A DNA stretch of 23,134 nucleotides from a virus. The stretch spans positions 1 through 23,134 of the IMG/VR virus record IMGVR_UViG_3300044991_002708; one strand, written 5' to 3'. Below the pieces are notes generated by a model. It did not search any database and was not told the origin of the DNA. It saw only the letters and a list, made by a program, of their open reading frames with translations. Of the stretch, positions 21,943 through 23,134 are shown piece after piece. Within the stretch, counting starts at the first letter, position 1; every line of letters begins with the position of its first letter. The position numbers and the translations under genes were made by a program.

Positions 21943-22149
21943 ATGGCTGCCGTCGTTACCACTCCGCAAATCGAAGCCAACTACAACCAGTTCATCACCG
22001 AACTGACTGCGCTCACCCGCAAGTACGGGGTCGCGATCAAGTCAGTCGGCGGCGTCTACCTCGCTGACGATCCCAGCGAATTCACCAACGTCCGCTACGA
22101 TGCCGACATCACCAGCGGCGACCTCCTGCCGGAGTTCCGAAACGACTGA
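21943..22149 (+). CDS. Conserved hypothetical protein (68 aa)
   Basis: A 68-aa protein with AAGGAG before ATG 21943. It reads YNQFITELTALTRKYGVAIK, then SVGGVYLADDPSEFTNVRYD and ADITSGDLLPEF, a pattern I recall as a conserved small protein without known function. A helix leads into short beta strands. Its last 108 nt overlap the C-terminus of the converging methyltransferase gene. Both frames look protein-like, so one of them may have drifted past an earlier stop. Confidence 0.78.
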   Translation: MAAVVTTPQIEANYNQFITELTALTRKYGVAIKSVGGVYLADDPSEFTNVRYDADITSGDLLPEFRND

Positions 22150-23134
22150 TAGCGCGTCGAACGCCACGCCATCAGACTGCCGGGTGGCTTGCGCCCCAGC
22201 GTAGTCTTGCCAGCGGCGCACGATTACATCGACGTACTTCGGATCCAGTTCGATCAGCCGCGCTTTGCGGCCTGACTTGTGCGCCGCGATCATCGTGGTG
22301 CCTGACCCGCCGAAGGGATCCATCACCACATCACCCGGGCGACTGGAGTTGCGTATTGCCCGCTCCACCAGTTCCACCGGCTTCATGGTCGGATGCAAAT
22401 CGTTCTTCTGCGGTTTCTTGATCTGCCAGACATCGCCCTGGTCGCGATCCCCGCACCAGTGACGATCGGCGCCCTCGGGCCAGCCGTAAAGAATCGGCTC
22501 GTACTGACGCTGATAGTCGGCACGCCCCAGGGTGAAAGTGTTCTTGGCCCAGATAACAAAGGTGGACCAGTGGCCACCGGCAGCACGGAACGCCGACTGC
22601 AAGCGATCCAGTTCGCTCGATGACATGGCCACGTAGATGCCGCCCTGGCAATGCGCCACGGTGGGCGTCAGTGCCGCCAGCAGGAAATCGTAGAAACCGT
22701 CGCCCAGGTTGTCGTTGAGGATCGCGCGATCCTTGCCGCGCATCTTGTCCTTGGCGCTGTTGGCGTAGTTAACGTTGTACGGCGGATCGGTGAACACCAT
22801 GTCGGCAATCTCGTCGACCAGTAAAGCTGCGTAGGCATCCGCATCTGTCGAGTCACCGCAGAGCACGCGGTGCTCCCCGCAGATCCAGACATCGCCAGCC
22901 CTGGATACAACGGGGCCTGTGTCTTCCGGAACAGAATCCTCGTCGGTATCGCCTTCGTTGGTCGTTTCCTCACCGGCCAGCAGGTCAGCCAAGGCATCGG
23001 CATCAAAGCCAGTCAGGGACAGATCGAAGTTGTCATCTTGCAGCGCGGCCAGTTCGACCTGGAGCATGGCGTCGTCCCAGCCGGCGTTCTCGGCGATGCG
23101 GTTGTCGGCAATGACCAAAGCGCGACGCTGCGTC
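22042..23134 (-). CDS. ParB-type/beta-class DNA methyltransferase, 5' end cut by window
   Basis: The frame is open from beyond 23134 to TGA at 22042, giving at least 363 residues; a TTG at 23118 is an internal codon, not a convincing start. The visible N-terminus, QRRALVIADNRIAENAGWD, is the end of a ParB-like nuclease/DNA-binding domain that usually precedes this methyltransferase type. Then come VFTDPPYNVNY (catalytic DPPY, about residues 111-114 counted from 23118), HPTMKP (about 242), and DPFGGSGTTMIAA (SAM-binding FxGxG, about 267). The order DPPY before FxGxG marks a beta-class enzyme, N6-adenine or N4-cytosine. The last 35 residues overlap the 68-aa gene antisense. It probably protects phage DNA from restriction or regulates genes; the target sequence is unknown. 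Confidence 0.93.
   Translation of the reverse strand, partial: TQRRALVIADNRIAENAGWDDAMLQVELAALQDDNFDLSLTGFDADALADLLAGEETTNEGDTDEDSVPEDTGPVVSRAGDVWICGEHRVLCGDSTDADAYAALLVDEIADMVFTDPPYNVNYANSAKDKMRGKDRAILNDNLGDGFYDFLLAALTPTVAHCQGGIYVAMSSSELDRLQSAFRAAGGHWSTFVIWAKNTFTLGRADYQRQYEPILYGWPEGADRHWCGDRDQGDVWQIKKPQKNDLHPTMKPVELVERAIRNSSRPGDVVMDPFGGSGTTMIAAHKSGRKARLIELDPKYVDVIVRRWQDYAGAQATRQSDGVAFDALSVVSELRQEVAAGDVGIVADVGEFAGIVSEVDAAD

Noticed and set aside
1-23134. CRISPR array, tRNA, rRNA, insertion sequence, integrase or attachment site
   Set aside because: No repeat-spacer pattern, cloverleaf, transposase or recombinase motif was seen in reading either strand. An attachment site could not be judged without flanking host sequence.

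Overview
The window is the late structural region of a lambda-like tailed phage (siphovirus) or prophage, with a short accessory/regulatory segment at its right end. Base composition is GC-rich by eye. Nearly every structural gene lies on the minus strand, packed with ATGA or TGATG start/stop overlaps and good Shine-Dalgarno sites. The small accessory proteins and the HU/methyltransferase types recall betaproteobacterial phages and integrative elements. A betaproteobacterial (perhaps Rhodocyclales) host is therefore a low-confidence guess from family resemblance, not something the DNA proves. Both ends cut through genes. No integrase, lysis, repressor or host gene is visible, so integrated prophage and free phage cannot be told apart.

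Reading the minus strand from right to left, the order follows lambda: terminase small subunit (19642-19097), terminase large subunit (19097-17130), an inserted block of three fibre-like or surface-like proteins (17120-15343), gpW-like connector (15337-15116), portal (15116-13605), S49 head-maturation protease with a nested scaffold start (13601-12375), decoration protein (12371-11994), major capsid protein (11969-10965), gpFII-like joining protein (10660-10367), tail-terminator-like protein (10370-9942), a 69-aa protein (9939-9730), tail tube (9723-8968), tail chaperones G and G-T (8968-8388, joined by a -1 frameshift at a T7 heptamer), a 217-aa tail protein, the 992-aa tape measure (7748-4770), and four tail-tip genes of unrecognised type (4773 to beyond position 1). 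These encode DNA packaging, capsid assembly and maturation, head-tail joining, tail-tube assembly and the tail tip.

Two things break this order. A plus-strand helix-hairpin-helix (Cdd1-like) gene sits between the capsid and gpFII-like genes like a moron. The fibre block sits between terL and gpW, where lambda has none.

The right end (19.65-23.13 kb) has six small plus-strand genes in three transcription units (82 aa + DUF3489-like; 64 aa + 62 aa; 125 aa + 68 aa). A minus-strand HU gene lies between the first and second units, and a 5'-truncated ParB-type/beta-class DNA methyltransferase converges on the last. Each of the three plus-strand units is preceded by a near-identical 34-bp element with fixed internal spacing. 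This is the most distinctive regulatory signal in the window.
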